64,000 nt of DNA, taken from Rotaria sp. Silwood1. Lineage: Eukaryota; Rotifera; Eurotatoria; Philodinida; Philodinidae. The first letter of the stretch is position 1, and each line of letters opens with the position of its first letter. Shown here piece after piece: positions 1-17,320 of the stretch. The stretch is from the NCBI GenBank assembly GCA_905250075.1, contig CAJNOP010000131.1:416707-480706 (forward strand), written 5' to 3'. Under the pieces are notes generated by a model, which was not told the DNA's origin, made no database searches, and worked only from the letters and a program-made list of their open reading frames with translations. The position numbers and the translations under genes were made by a program.

Positions 1-2
1 TT

Positions 3-434
3 TCAATCCGTCTGATTACTGTTGTTAAATCTAAGGACAATACGGTGGTTAATTTTGGTATTCTTCTAGAACAAGCAGGTAATCTTCGTTCACTTACCAT
101 ACGTCGTGGATGGGGATGGTATGAATATGCTGAACATTTGAATGGTATTCTTTCGATGTTGCCTGGACAGCTGAAGCATTTGCGAGTAGATATTCGAACA
201 ACTGAACAAATGAAAGAGGTTTTCCAGCAAATCTCACACGTATCTAGTGTGGCATACCGATATACCGGATGGGAACATCTACGATTTGATGATTTTCTTG
301 CATGGTTGACTGAGAAAGGCACAGATTTCACTTCCATTACTATAGGAGATGAGCTTCATATGTGGCTGGGCAAAAATGGAAGAAAACCTAATGAAATTCT
401 ATATCCGAACAAGCGCTTGAAAACAAGTCTTTAA
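3..434 (+). CDS. C-terminal part of an F-box/LRR-like protein (5' end outside window)
   Basis: The frame is open from base 3 to a TAA ending at 434, with no ATG that fits as a start, so the gene enters from the left. The ~143 visible residues contain leucine-rich-repeat-like strands (LRSLTI, LKHLRVDI) and end in a short hydrophilic tail. This layout resembles the C-terminal part of the large F-box/LRR-type families that I recall from bdelloid genomes. Those proteins usually act as substrate adaptors of SCF ubiquitin ligases, but the F-box itself would lie outside the window, so the function is inferred. The base composition is richer in GC than the following spacer, which supports real coding sequence. 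It could also be a fragment. Confidence 0.5.
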   Translation, partial: SIRLITVVKSKDNTVVNFGILLEQAGNLRSLTIRRGWGWYEYAEHLNGILSMLPGQLKHLRVDIRTTEQMKEVFQQISHVSSVAYRYTGWEHLRFDDFLAWLTEKGTDFTSITIGDELHMWLGKNGRKPNEILYPNKRLKTSL

Positions 435-2968
435 ACGATACTTCACGTAACTCCACAATGTACTCATTTTATCTATAGAATGTTCAGTTTCTTTTTTCGA
501 CAAGTTACAGTTTATGTTGCATATAATAAGAGTATCAGGAGCATTGAATTAGTTAGGACGTGTGTGATAGAGATCAACAGAAGTGGCTTTTCTTAGTTCG
601 ACGCCGGTCCCGATTATGGGAGGGGTACAATTCCAAATTTTAATTCTACTCAGGTATTTCATGCTGACAATATGTAAGTCAGTACCAATTTATTAGAATT
701 GATTCAGTTTAGCAACATAAGTATTGATACGAATTTTCAACATTATTCATGGTCTTCGCGAATGGCTTAAGCAATCTAAGAATAAGTGTGGTCTATACGA
801 TCATGTTTCTTTCTTGTCTTCTCATTCATCATTTAAGATTCAAATACTAAAATTGGCTATAAGCCTCATCAATTACTCGTCAGGAGTTCTCTCTGATGGT
901 GATCGAGCGACACCAGTGTAATGCACGGAAAACAAAATGTTCTATCCGAAGTCGAAACTGTATTTATTTCATTCACGAAACCAAAGTATATCAAAACCGA
1001 TCTTTAGGTGAAATTTTTCTCAAGTATCATCGATGACAATGCCCAAAATTTCGTATGCTGCGAGATATGTAAAACAATGTTGGCTTGAAAAGGATCGGAC
1101 TGTAGTTGTCAGGGAGTATGGATGTAAATCGACTAAGGACTGACTCGCAATCACACCTATCACGCTTATCTCTGGATTTACTCATTCATACGGATAGGTA
1201 ATAGTATTTATGAGGAAGCCAGAAAGCATATGGTGCAGTTTTTAATTCATATCTGTACATAATTTGAAGACTATTCGTAAGATAATTCAACTTTGCGACT
1301 TTCAAATAGCAGACTTTGTAGGAAATTAGATTTTCTATCAAATAAGCCCTTAATCGTTACCAAAATATTTCATTCTTTACGCACCACTCGATATTTATCA
1401 ATAAAAAATTCACATAACGATATAATATAATCGGATTTTAATGCTCAACTATTAAAAATTCTAAAGTTTTAGCACTGTGTTCATTTTTTGTCTTTTATGT
1501 TATTGTACTTAATGAATTATATTATTTTGATTTTACGGTAAATACATTTAGAGTGTGGGGGTGTGGGTGTACGTAGGTGAGGGTTGTGGGTACGGTGTGG
1601 GTGAGATGTGGGTTTGGGGTGCGGGGTGTGGGTGAGGTGTGGGTGTGGGTGTGGGATGTGGGTGAGGTGTGACTGTTATTCTTCTATGTATCTACACCCA
1701 CACTCACAGAAGCATTATACAGTGCTCTTGCTATTGATTCATCGAAATTCGACATCTTTTTTGATAAGACTTGCATCTGATTAATAGAGCTATTGAAATT
1801 ATCCGATTGTATTGTTCCATGATTATGACAAGCCTTATTCTCGTCTTACGTACTCCTATTATTCACTTGGACTTGTCTACTTTTCTACTCTTCATGGATA
1901 AGTGCAGAAATGATCTTTCTCACTTCTCCTATGCATGTTTGCGCCGAATACTGTTTTGTACGTACGAGAACAAAACTTTTTGGCTTATATACTGAACGTA
2001 ATCTGACTAGAAGATAGATGTGCTTCCTATTGGAACAAATATTTGATGGTTAACCAACTTGATCGATTGAAAATCAATTATTGAAAAAGCAAAACTGAAC
2101 GAATTTAGAAAATCCTAGTCATTGTGGAAGCTTGCTATTTTCCATGAGTCAAGAAAGAAATGCAGTATCTCATTTGCAAATCTAAAATTTATACAACAGT
2201 AACAAAAATGAAAACTCAGCATTCAAATAGTTTTCCTCTTGATCGATCCAATGTGTTATGTACGTTAACCATATTTTTTCTTTGTAATTTCTCTTTTGCT
2301 CGCTCTTTTCTTTCTCTTTTTTTTGTACAGTATGTTCTTTTTCTCCATTAATACATAGCTTTTGTGGTTTTTCTAGCTCTTTGTTAGCACTATCTCATAT
2401 ATTTCGATTTAATTCTACCTACGCTTGTACTGACAGAATCCATATGATCACAGTGACGGCACACAAAAAAAAAAGAATTGTGTGACTTGATTTGCTTCAC
2501 TCATTTTTTAATCATGAAGGGATGATTCTCAAAGCAGAGTATATGACATCGTTTTGAATCAAGCATGCAGACGATGAAAATTACGAAGCAACTTCATAGT
2601 TGTAAGAACATTCTTTCTGTACCGAATTTGAAATTGCACACAACACAATCGTAATAGGTTATCTCTTTTCAAGTCATTTGAAAAAATATTGATAGGACGA
2701 GCACGAAAATTGAATGTTATCGATGTATATCAATCATACATGTAATTTACTATCACAACATGTAATCGAATCGTCACAAAGTTATCAATGCCATTTAATT
2801 ACTTTTGATATTTGATTTGAATAAAGTTTCTCTGTACACCTATCTGCTTAATGTTTTTTTCAAAGAAAGAAGATACTTAAACGATTCTACTCTATCTGAA
2901 ACCAAGCAGATTAAATAAATGGCATAGCTTAAAAAAAAACATCTTTTTTGTTATTATAGTAAACATCC
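435..2968. other. Non-genic stretch
   Basis: I find no convincing gene. Short ORFs (for example 724-921 and 1771-1995) have no recognisable motif and lack flanking splice signals that would extend them. The only structured element is the long G-rich telomere-like tract at 1551-1708. Confidence 0.5.
1551..1708. repeat. Telomere-like fold-back element, long G arm
   Basis: About 120 bp of degenerate GTGTGGG/GGTGTGGGTG units is followed by a short spacer (containing TTATTCTTCTA) and a C-rich arm, TCTACACCCACACTCAC. The G arm is far longer than the C arm. It is the largest G-rich tract in the window and has several GGG runs able to form a G-quadruplex. Confidence 0.8.
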
Positions 2969-3394
2969 ATGTTCAAGACAATTTTCTTCGTTGTCGTATT
3001 CATTCACTTGGAGAATATGGCTGCGTCCGAAGTCTACCCAGGAACTACGACAGTGGCAGGCGGCAACATCTCAATCCAGAAGGGTAGTACGCAGACTGTG
3101 GCAAAGCTTCATTGCGCTGGTGAACGTATTTATGTGAAACAGGTCATGATCAAGTCGAAAAAAGGCGACAGCTTTTATGTCGGAACGAGCAATACTTGTG
3201 ATGGCTCATATCAGAAAGTAGTGCAGACAAGGTTCTCCTTTTTACCGCACGATATCGTCAACTCGTTCACCTGGAATAGTGAAGTTGGGGAATACTTGTC
3301 AAATGGCAAGTTTTGCCTCCAAGTTCGCTGTATCAACTGGATCTTTCCATACAGTATAGATTTTAATGCGCGCATTGATTGCCGTAGAGCTTGA
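2969..3394 (+). CDS. Small secreted cysteine-containing protein, unknown family
   Basis: The 141-residue ORF starts at the first ATG. This ATG lies 9 bp after a pyrimidine-rich TTATTATAG acceptor, so the 5' end could be a cis intron or a trans-splice site; bdelloids are known to use spliced leaders. The first ~19 residues (MFKTIFFVVVFIHLENMAAS) look like a signal peptide. The mature part has five cysteines (49, 77, 116, 121 and 138), is rich in beta-forming residues, and has no later membrane segment. The coding part is clearly richer in GC than its flanks. A possible AATAAA polyadenylation signal follows at about 3454. I do not recognise the family. The features suggest a secreted beta-rich protein with two disulphides and one free cysteine. 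Confidence 0.7.
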   Translation: MFKTIFFVVVFIHLENMAASEVYPGTTTVAGGNISIQKGSTQTVAKLHCAGERIYVKQVMIKSKKGDSFYVGTSNTCDGSYQKVVQTRFSFLPHDIVNSFTWNSEVGEYLSNGKFCLQVRCINWIFPYSIDFNARIDCRRA

Positions 3395-6300
3395 ACGCAA
3401 TGGATGCATTCTTCCTATATTTTATTCAAACCACTTTTCCCCCTCAACTTCCACTCAATAAACTGAAGTAAAGTTTATGAAAAATCATAATGAGGGTATA
3501 GATGTGTTCTAGTTTCGAAATCAAAATTCAAGGAATTAAACTTCTTCCAACATATGATTGAAATCGGAAATAGGTGTGGGTGTGTGAATAGAATATTGAC
3601 CATCGTATGACAAAAGGTGTTTTTTTTCTGTTTTGTTAGAACTTCCTCAAGTAGAAGTTTGCACATATTACATCACAGATGAGTGATTCGTACAAGATTA
3701 TATCATACATTTGATCAATAAGACAAGACATGAGATTCGACGCACCACACGACGCTTTGTCCTTAGTTAATGGAGTCCTCGAACATGTTTAGAATCTATT
3801 ATTACATCAATATATATATATAAATCAAAATCTTTCAGATGATGAGAGTTATTGAAGATACATAGGTACAGCAATATTAGCACACGAAAATAAAATGTGT
3901 CGCATGTGCCATACTTTGTGACACACTCTGAAAACGTGACTTGAATCTAGTATTCAGCATATTTTTCATTTCTTTTTCAATTTGATTTGAATTGTTGATG
4001 TTTATTCTTAAAGTTTCGAGGCGACCAGATCTTGAGATCGAGCCATGTCGAATTGGTCTGATCTCGACTAGATTGGTTCACGGCAGTCTTGTCTTGATCA
4101 AAGATTGGTCTATGGAGATGTTCTCAAGCAATAGCTGTCCAGGAAATAATCGAGAAAAAATGACATAGGAAGATACATAAGTTCACTATTGTTCAATTGA
4201 GTTGGCTATACGTAGCTTTGTATGTAAATCAAAACGGTAAATGAACAGTGAGCAGACAGATCACAACACATTTTATTTTAGTGTGTACTAATATCAGCAA
4301 TACCATACCATTTAATACCGATATTTTAATACTATATTGATATTGTAACATGCTTAGCAAAAGCCCAGATCGATGTATCGAAATACCAATCGGATAAGAG
4401 AGAGATTGAAAATCTGTCATCTCGCTTTAAACATTTATTAGTTGTGACTAGTCGTTGTTACTGTCAGCAATGATAGAGAATAAAAAATCAAAAGTACGTT
4501 CATTGATCTAAATGATTTATGTTGCACAGATGTTTTTATCTAACATAAAGTTTTAGTTTCTTAGACAAAAATTCAATATTGAACTATTGTGCTTAGTCTT
4601 ATTTTAGGTCTCGTATACATAAAATTAAAATAGAAACATCTCCAGAAGAGCTATTTTTTTTTTGTAAATTTTTGCGTGTTCGCATTAGTAGGAATTAAAG
4701 TTCCAATTTTGTGAAAATTAATTAAAGCTAATTAAACTATTCAGATTAGTGACGAGAAAAGATTTTATGTAGATCTGATGCCTTATTTAAAGCTGAGAAG
4801 TCGTTTACCCTATCAATATCAATGCTAGATCTTTCAAATTCCGATCGAACTCAAGCGCAGTCGTTAGATTTTGTGAATTAACCAAGAGACTCCTACGCTC
4901 GAAATCTTTACGAATGTCTTTTTTGTCAACGTTGAGCCTACTAATAGTACGGTCCTGTTGGAATTTTAAAGCTTTTCTAAACTGCATGAAACAACCTAAA
5001 TCATAACAAGAAGGTCCTTTACATAAAGAATATTCTCAAGATGAACTGCATTTTTAAGTTTGAGAAATCACTTTTCACATGATGATTCTCAAGTGTTGAG
5101 TTGAATTAAATTTAACTATGGCAAAGGTTATAAGCTATAGTTTTACTTCCTTTTTTTCCAACATTGTGTGAAAAGTAGATTCAAATTAAAAATTAGAAAT
5201 TCTGATTTTTAACTGTTCGATCTTGAAATTTTAATTTGAAAAGTTCTATTTTATTGTATTGTTTGTGAAGGGAAAAAAATAACTTTAGAAAACATTGTAA
5301 AATAAAAATATTTTGTCTCATTAATTTTATTAGTATTAATATTTAACATATCAAAATTCAAACCTATTCATTCAATATTGCCTATGATATGATTGCTTTA
5401 AGTTTTTTAAATATGTTCACAAAAGAAATATTATTCAAATTGACATTTAAATACATGAAAAAAGAATATTTAATAAATTTTAGACTTTTAAAATCAGAAT
5501 TACTCATATCTTGATAATTATTGAATAAATGATTGAATATTTTAATATTTTCAATTCTATCAAGAATTAATGAAAAATTTTAGTGTGATATTATTATACT
5601 TGAACTAGCTTTATCTTTAAGAAAATGTTATTCAATTCTTATTTCTATTGAATTCTAATTCATTCTCATAACTATCCTCTTGTAATTCGATGTACTTATT
5701 CCAATAGAATAAATTCGAATGCTTAGAATTTAATTTACAAATGTCTTTTTTTTTTATCATAATCTTGTGTTTTTCAAATCTTAAACCATTTATTTTAACT
5801 AAATAATTATTAAAGAAACTTAAATTAACACCTGATGAAGATATGATTAAATTGTTTTCAAATTCAAATAAATGATCAACTATGGATTTTTCAAGTATGA
5901 GTGTAAGTGTTAAAGTCACTTAAAGTTAGACTCTGAAATACTTCATATAAATTGTTCTGGCTGTGGGTGTCAACTATCGATATAACAATTTTTTCCAAAT
6001 GATTGGTGCAGTAGGTATCAGATGTATATTAAGATCTTTTTTCTTAAAAAGTCAACTTTAATAATACTCGTTGTTTTTCATCAATTGCTTTCTAACCGAA
6101 AAAGAAATTTTGATCGATCGGTCTTGAAATCAGTAATATCTTCCTTCTAGCATTTTTCAAGTAAACATATTTTTGTAGTATATATTCTCGTTCCACAAGA
6201 ACTTCATGGGTCAACTACAGTAACTCAATAGGATTTCTCAAACATTTGACTGTATTGTCTTAATGCATTTTATTTACAGTAAATAGACAATGTTTAGGAA

Positions 6301-8022
6301 ATGATTTTCTGTATAGAATCATCATTAATAAAATGTAGATATTTTCAATGTCATATTGTTAAAATTTATTTGAATATTTCCTTCTTTATTTGATCATTAT
6401 CAATCCCATGTATGATAAAAATTAGAAAAACGAATTACGTTGTATTGATAATAGAAATTAACGAGTATACTGGATGCTTCTCTATTTTGGGTAATAATAA
6501 AAGGCTGAATTTCAGACCGATGTGACCAAAAATCGCTGATTGATTGTGAATTCAACACATACAAACTATACTTACCTTAAAAGATGGTGCATTCGTATTC
6601 TAACCTTAACATAACAACATTTTTTGATGAAGACAAAATTATTCAAGATGACTATAATAATTTTGTATACGCATAAATATATATATGTATTAGTCAGTTC
6701 TAAAGATGTTTGAATATTTCATATGAATAGTATATGTGATTCAAATGTCATAGGTAATAGTTTTTTTATACTCTTAATTTGATGAATGCATGCAGCCTTC
6801 CTTCTGTCTTACCGACAAAAAAAAGGACTGACTTAGACGAACTTATATGATATGATCTACATGAAAAACTAATATGTAACAATCAGTTTGACAGTGAATC
6901 CAATAAGGTATCGAAGAAGTGTCGATGTTTTATCAAGAATACATCCATACTCACATTCAAAATTTCTTTTCTTAGATGACTCAACTTATTCTTCAAGGAT
7001 AAGCCGACATATCCTCTGATCATCGTTGAGAGATTGGTAGAAAGACTTCATTTCCATGACAAACAAAATTTATATGCATTCATGGTAAAAAAAAATGAAT
7101 GTAATATCCTAACGTAGGGGGTGGGTGAAGAGAACACTCGTACTTATTTCCAAGTTGATATTCGTTCACCCACACTCTTCTTACTAGCTTTTGTTGACAC
7201 TGATTTTTGATGGATTATTACAGGATTGCTATTGAAGAATTTCTTCTCGTTCACTTCAAGAGTAGTTACGAAGTGAATGCATCATCATCGAAAAAACCAT
7301 AATAAAATGAATTGTGTTGCCCAAAATCTATATTTCGAGACTTTATTTAATATCATATATTAACGAAAAATGAAAATATATGTAGAATAGTTTTATAGTT
7401 TTTCATGAATCACCAATATATTTATATTGAAAATTTTCGATCTTTCCTATCATCACTATAAAACTAATTTACATATATTCTCATTTTTTTTTTCGATTCA
7501 ACAAAATTTTTATCTGTTTTTTGTTTTTCTTTTAGATAAAATTTAGTAGATATACATATATATCAATCATATATAATTATTTGTTGATCAACAACAAAAT
7601 TCACTGGTGTACCTCATCAATGGAAATATATATCGCATTAGAACATGTTTATGCTACAAGTTGACAAGAAACAGTCAAACAAAGAGATATAAACCAAAAG
7701 GCTAAGTGTTGTAGTAAACTATACCTAAAAATTGTCTTACGTCTCCATATCAGGAATTATTGATTCGATTTGAAGAAAATTTCATGTATATCACATAGAT
7801 AGCTATCAAATAGTCTTGATCTCAATGTTTTGAATGAATTATTACGTGTGGTATACTATTATTAAATAAATGATTATGTTTGTAGCATAAAATATTGATA
7901 AAATACATATATATAGAATAAGAAAAATTCATCTTTATGAATATAATTCATATTACGAATGTTTTATTTCACTGTTTTTTTTTTTCTTTTAAAATATCTG
8001 AAATATGAAATAGATCTGATTT
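3395..8022. other. Non-genic stretch
   Basis: This is AT-rich DNA with no gene I can support. A minus-strand open frame at 5632-5919 (95 codons, GTG start) has no motif and the composition of its surroundings. A short G-rich telomere-like piece without a C arm lies at about 3570-3588, and a fold-back lies at 7115-7181. Confidence 0.5.
7115..7181. repeat. Telomere-like fold-back element
   Basis: The left arm GGGGGTGGGTGAAGAGAAC and the right arm GTTCACCCACACTCTTC are imperfect inverted repeats around a ~30-bp AT-rich spacer. The G-rich arm is on the left. Confidence 0.65.
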
Positions 8023-8658
8023 TTAATCTTGATCTTTTCGACCATATTTAAGAATTTTAACAAATTCTTGATAATCAAATAAACCATTTTTAATTGGAGC
8101 TTCTTTAAATAATTCATCAACTTCTTCATCTGTATAACGATCACCAATTGTCATTAATAATTCACGTAAACGTTCTTCAGATATTTTACCTGAACCATCT
8201 TCATCTAATGACATAAATGCATTTTTAATAACATCTTCTGGATCAGTACCCGTTAATTTTTCTCCAAATAATGTTAAAAACATTGTAAAATTTATATCAC
8301 CTGGTGCTTCACGAATCATTCCATCGATTTCAGCATCAGTAACAACTTTACCTACAAAAAAAAAAAAAAATTCGAACATTCAAATAAAATATTTCGTATA
8401 AACAAAAATTTAATCATACCTAATGAAGCAAACATATCTTTTAAATCATCACCACTTATAAAACCATCCTAATTAAAAAAAAAAAATAAAAATGTAATAA
8501 AATTAAAAGAAATAAATAAACTATACTCGATCATGATCAATAATATTAAATGCTTCTTTATATTCTTGAATTTGTGATTGATCGAACATAGCAAATATGT
8601 TCGATGTAGCGCGTTGTTGACGCTTCTTTGGTGGTTTAGCTTTAGCTCGTGATGCCAT
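8023..8658 (-). CDS. Myosin regulatory light chain (non-muscle/smooth-muscle type), 3 exons
   Basis: Exons on the minus strand are 8527-8658, 8420-8468 and 8023-8351, with introns of 58 and 68 bp. They encode 169 residues. The N-terminus is basic and carries the myosin light-chain-kinase site [15 protein letters not shown], with Thr18 and Ser19 at the canonical positions. EF-hand 1 ([12 protein letters not shown], about 41-52) keeps its metal-binding acidic residues. The later EF-hands ([38 protein letters not shown]) are in family order and degenerate as usual. The protein binds the neck of myosin II heavy chain, and phosphorylation at Thr18/Ser19 switches on the motor. The start is the only ATG that gives the conserved N-terminus. 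The length matches animal Sqh/MYL9 proteins. Confidence 0.95.
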
Positions 8659-9558
8659 TGAATAATTTTAATAAAAAAAATTTTACACGAAACAACTCAA
8701 TTTATACTAGCGGTAAAAAAAAAAAGAAAAAATATTTATCTAAACAAAGAACATACTATAAAATTGTATGACATTTTTTTTCATCACCTACGCAAATAGC
8801 ACATAACATGAATCACAATCATCATTTTATTTTATTTTTTTCTTTCTTTTCTCTCTCAACCAACCAACCAACCTACATAGATGTGTTATTCATCTTTCGC
8901 TCTATGATACACATTCGACAACCGGTGTAAATCATTCGCCCTCGCCTATCATCATCATCGGATCACAAGTGACTCCTTACATTTGTTGAGTTGTAAAAAA
9001 AATCAAGATAAATATTGAACACATAGATCGTGCATATATGTGTTTATATTCCAAAAAAAAAAAAAAAAGAAAGAAGAACAACAAAGCTGTTGTCCCCAAT
9101 CGAAACAACAGATATGTTTATGAGTGTCAGACAAAAAGAAAAACCAGGACAAAAATGTGAAAAAAAAATTATACAGGAAAAAGAGAGAGAGAGAGAGTAG
9201 CACATACATTCTCCAGGGTCATATCATTAGAAAGAAAAGACAATAAGAAATTCTCACACAACCAAAATCTATTAGAAATACGACTCCATTACATAAGACA
9301 GACAATGAAGAAAAGACAAAAGAAAAAAAAAAACTAACCTACATCTAACACAAAAGGGCAGGTACTCGATTTAAGAAACAATAATAATCGAGTTTTTCAC
9401 ACATCTGATTATAAATAATATATGCGTGACTTTTAAAAGAGAATAAGGAAAATGAAATGATCACCGTCGGACGATATTTTCTGTAGAAGAAAAAAAAAGA
9501 GAAAATTGAGTGCATTTGAAAAACAAAATTTTCTTTCTTTTTTTTTTTTCAAAGTTAT
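8659..9558. other. Spacer between SERCA and myosin light chain genes
   Basis: The stretch lies between two genes on the same strand, so it holds the SERCA 3' UTR and the light-chain 5' region. It is rich in homopolymer A/T and short CT or GA runs (for example GAGAGAGAGAGA near 9185). I see no gene. Confidence 0.5.
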
Positions 9559-14739
<5,181 letters not shown>

Positions 14740-14745
14740 GGCGAT

Positions 14746-17281
14746 CTAAAAATAAGAATAAATACTCATCTTTATTTAACTTATCTATTCTGATGAGAAT
14801 AATTTTCAATTATAGAGGTCACTAGAAAATAGTTGATCAAATTTTTCATTTTCAACAATTGACAATGAATGATTATCGTGTTCTCAATGCAATTAATCTA
14901 ATCAATTATCATTAAAGAAAAAAAAAAAACCTAAATACAAATAATTTCGATAGATTGTAATAAACATAGATAATATTTTATGACTATGTAGTTGCTGACA
15001 AGATCTTATAATTAATTATCTAATATTTTATTACAGTCATATATTTAACTAAAGTCTAATCATCGACATATATCAACAGAGTACAAATCAATCTATTGAC
15101 ATATTCATTAGATATGTTTTTCTTCAATTGTATGTCCTTTTTTTTTTTGTTTTCATTTAACAATAAAAAAAAGACACAAAATAATTATTATCTAAAGAAA
15201 AACATGTATATAAAACTATATGTATGAAAATTTTTTATATAATAAGCAATTGTTGAAAACAATACATACTTCAAAAACAATATATTTGTGATATCTTTTT
15301 TTTTCTATAGGAATTGTTAAATGAACTCAATAGAAAAAAAAGACCGAGTTTCTGTTATAAATTAATAAATAATAAAATGTAAGATTATCACAAGGATAAT
15401 AATGAGATAGAATGAATTGTAAAGTCCACACATAAGAGAGAGAGAGACACGACGACAACAACCGGTTGTTGTTGTTGTTGTATATAGCAGAAGAGAAAAA
15501 GAAGGGAGAAAAGGCGGAAATAAACGATCTAGCATTCCATATGTATTTGTACAAAGACATATACCACAAAACCATTCGGAGAAAGAGCAAAAAAAATTCT
15601 TCCTATTCTGTTTAGTATCTCTTTCTTTTCCTCTATTACCAGAATGACTACAACATTTTGACTTATTAGTAACATTTCTTCTCTTTTTATCTTACGTCTC
15701 CTGTTTCTCTATCATTCTATGTATGTATATCTTCTGTATAATAGTACAACAATTTCTAGACTATCCTCGTGTACGTTTTCTCCTTTCGGTTTTTTTTTTT
15801 CTTTCTATCTATTCTGCATCATACAGACGGGCACCTTGGTAGAACATTATTTGGTTGATATTGGCGAGCATAAGACAAATAGATTTGCGTCAGTAGTTGC
15901 TTCTGCAAAGGCAATGATGATAATGGTAGGATGGGGAGGGAAAATAGAGAGAAAAAGAAAGACGAGAGATATTGCTGTTGTCCTGTTGTTGTTTATTGTT
16001 GTTGTCTTCGAGTAACACACCAAATAAGATATGTTTCGCTCGATTGACTAACATTTTGATAATTAAAATCAATAAAAGTTTGTTTTGTTGTTATAGAAAT
16101 AGTCTATCTATGAATATATGTTATATGATCTATCAGATTTTCGCGTAGCCATTTCACATAGAAAATACATAAAAGATTGACATGTTTGATTGTGTCAATA
16201 GACAAAAAAATAAAATAAAATATACATTAGAAAAAAAGACAAACTAAATATAGTTGTCAATTATACTACCTGAATGAAATAAATTATTCAGTAGCAAAAA
16301 AAAAAGAAAACGAGATAACAATTGCGTGATTAAATTTCAATATTGAATCAATATTTGTTATAGTTTCAAGAGAAAGCTTTACCCAAATATTTATATTTCT
16401 GTCAATATACATGATGAGAGTTCAAGGATTTTTATATCGAGATCTTGTTGTATATCGTTTTCTATATTTCTTTCCCGTTTTTTTTTACCCAACATATGTT
16501 GTTAAATATCTCTCTTTATCATATCGACATTTTTCTTTCGCCGCTATAATCTGCTTCGTAGAGAAGAACGATTTGTTGTTTTCGAATGTATTGTCATCAT
16601 GGTTTATCTCTAATGCTTGTCTATGTTAAGATTGGTATAGTAGCAAGAAATAAAAGGCTAACTCCGACAAATAATTGCTTTGAGAACTAAACGCAAAAGA
16701 AAAACCAGCAATCAATGATGACAAAAAACAATGCACGATATATTTTATGCTGCTCTTATTTCTTTCTGTTTTTTCCATCTAATTAATTCTATGCTGATAT
16801 TTTCCTACTACTGTTAACCACCAAATATATTTCTTGTCGCCAAACTCTACAGCCAAGTAAACAGACATAAGAAAAAACAAGCCACTTCTACAATATAACA
16901 TATATCGAAAAAAAAAAGAATATTGCTAATGACTTAGGTAAAGTATATTCTGAATAAAAAAAAAAGTAATCATAATTGTTACTAAGAATTGTGAAATATC
17001 GATTGACAAATCACTATATACATATGTTCACTCAAAGGTGTGTTGTTTTGAACAAAATACTGAAAGATTAACATTTATCTAATTATCGCATTATAAATTA
17101 TGAAGAATATATGAAAAAAAAAAAACAAGAAAAAGACTATTCGTACATTCTTTTTCTATTGTGATTATTATTGTTGGCTACTTTTTGGGTTTAGTAATAA
17201 TGACAATTGATCGTATTTCATCATTCTCCTGCTGTTATTTTTCCCTTTATTCTTCTTTGTGTATTATTAAGATTTACTCAC
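14746..17281. other. Putative SERCA intron 1 / 5' region
   Basis: This is AT-rich DNA with CT/GA-rich and GTT-repeat patches (for example GTTGTTGTTGTTGT near 15470 and GTTGTTGTC near 15975). Open frames here are short and without motifs. It is either the first intron of the SERCA gene or its upstream control region. Confidence 0.4.
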
Positions 17282-17320
17282 ATTAGAAACCGACGCTGAT
17301 CGTGCACGTCTCTGATCCAT
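17282..17320 (-). CDS. Possible upstream first exon of the SERCA gene
   Basis: The minus strand carries ATGGATCAGAGACGTGCACG and so on, 13 codons encoding MDQRRARSASVSN, followed directly by a strong donor GTGAGTAAAT. The nearest matching acceptor is the TTTTTAG just before 14745. Splicing there joins in frame as ...VSN-IAMHRPAM... and extends SERCA to about 1044 residues through a 2536-bp intron. The encoded segment is basic and Ser/Arg rich. This is an inference from frame and splice signals only. The ATG at 14739 also works alone, so the two may be alternative starts. Confidence 0.45.

Noticed and set aside
5632-5919. 95-codon minus-strand frame.
   Set aside because: No ATG start, no motif, and composition identical to the surrounding AT-rich DNA.
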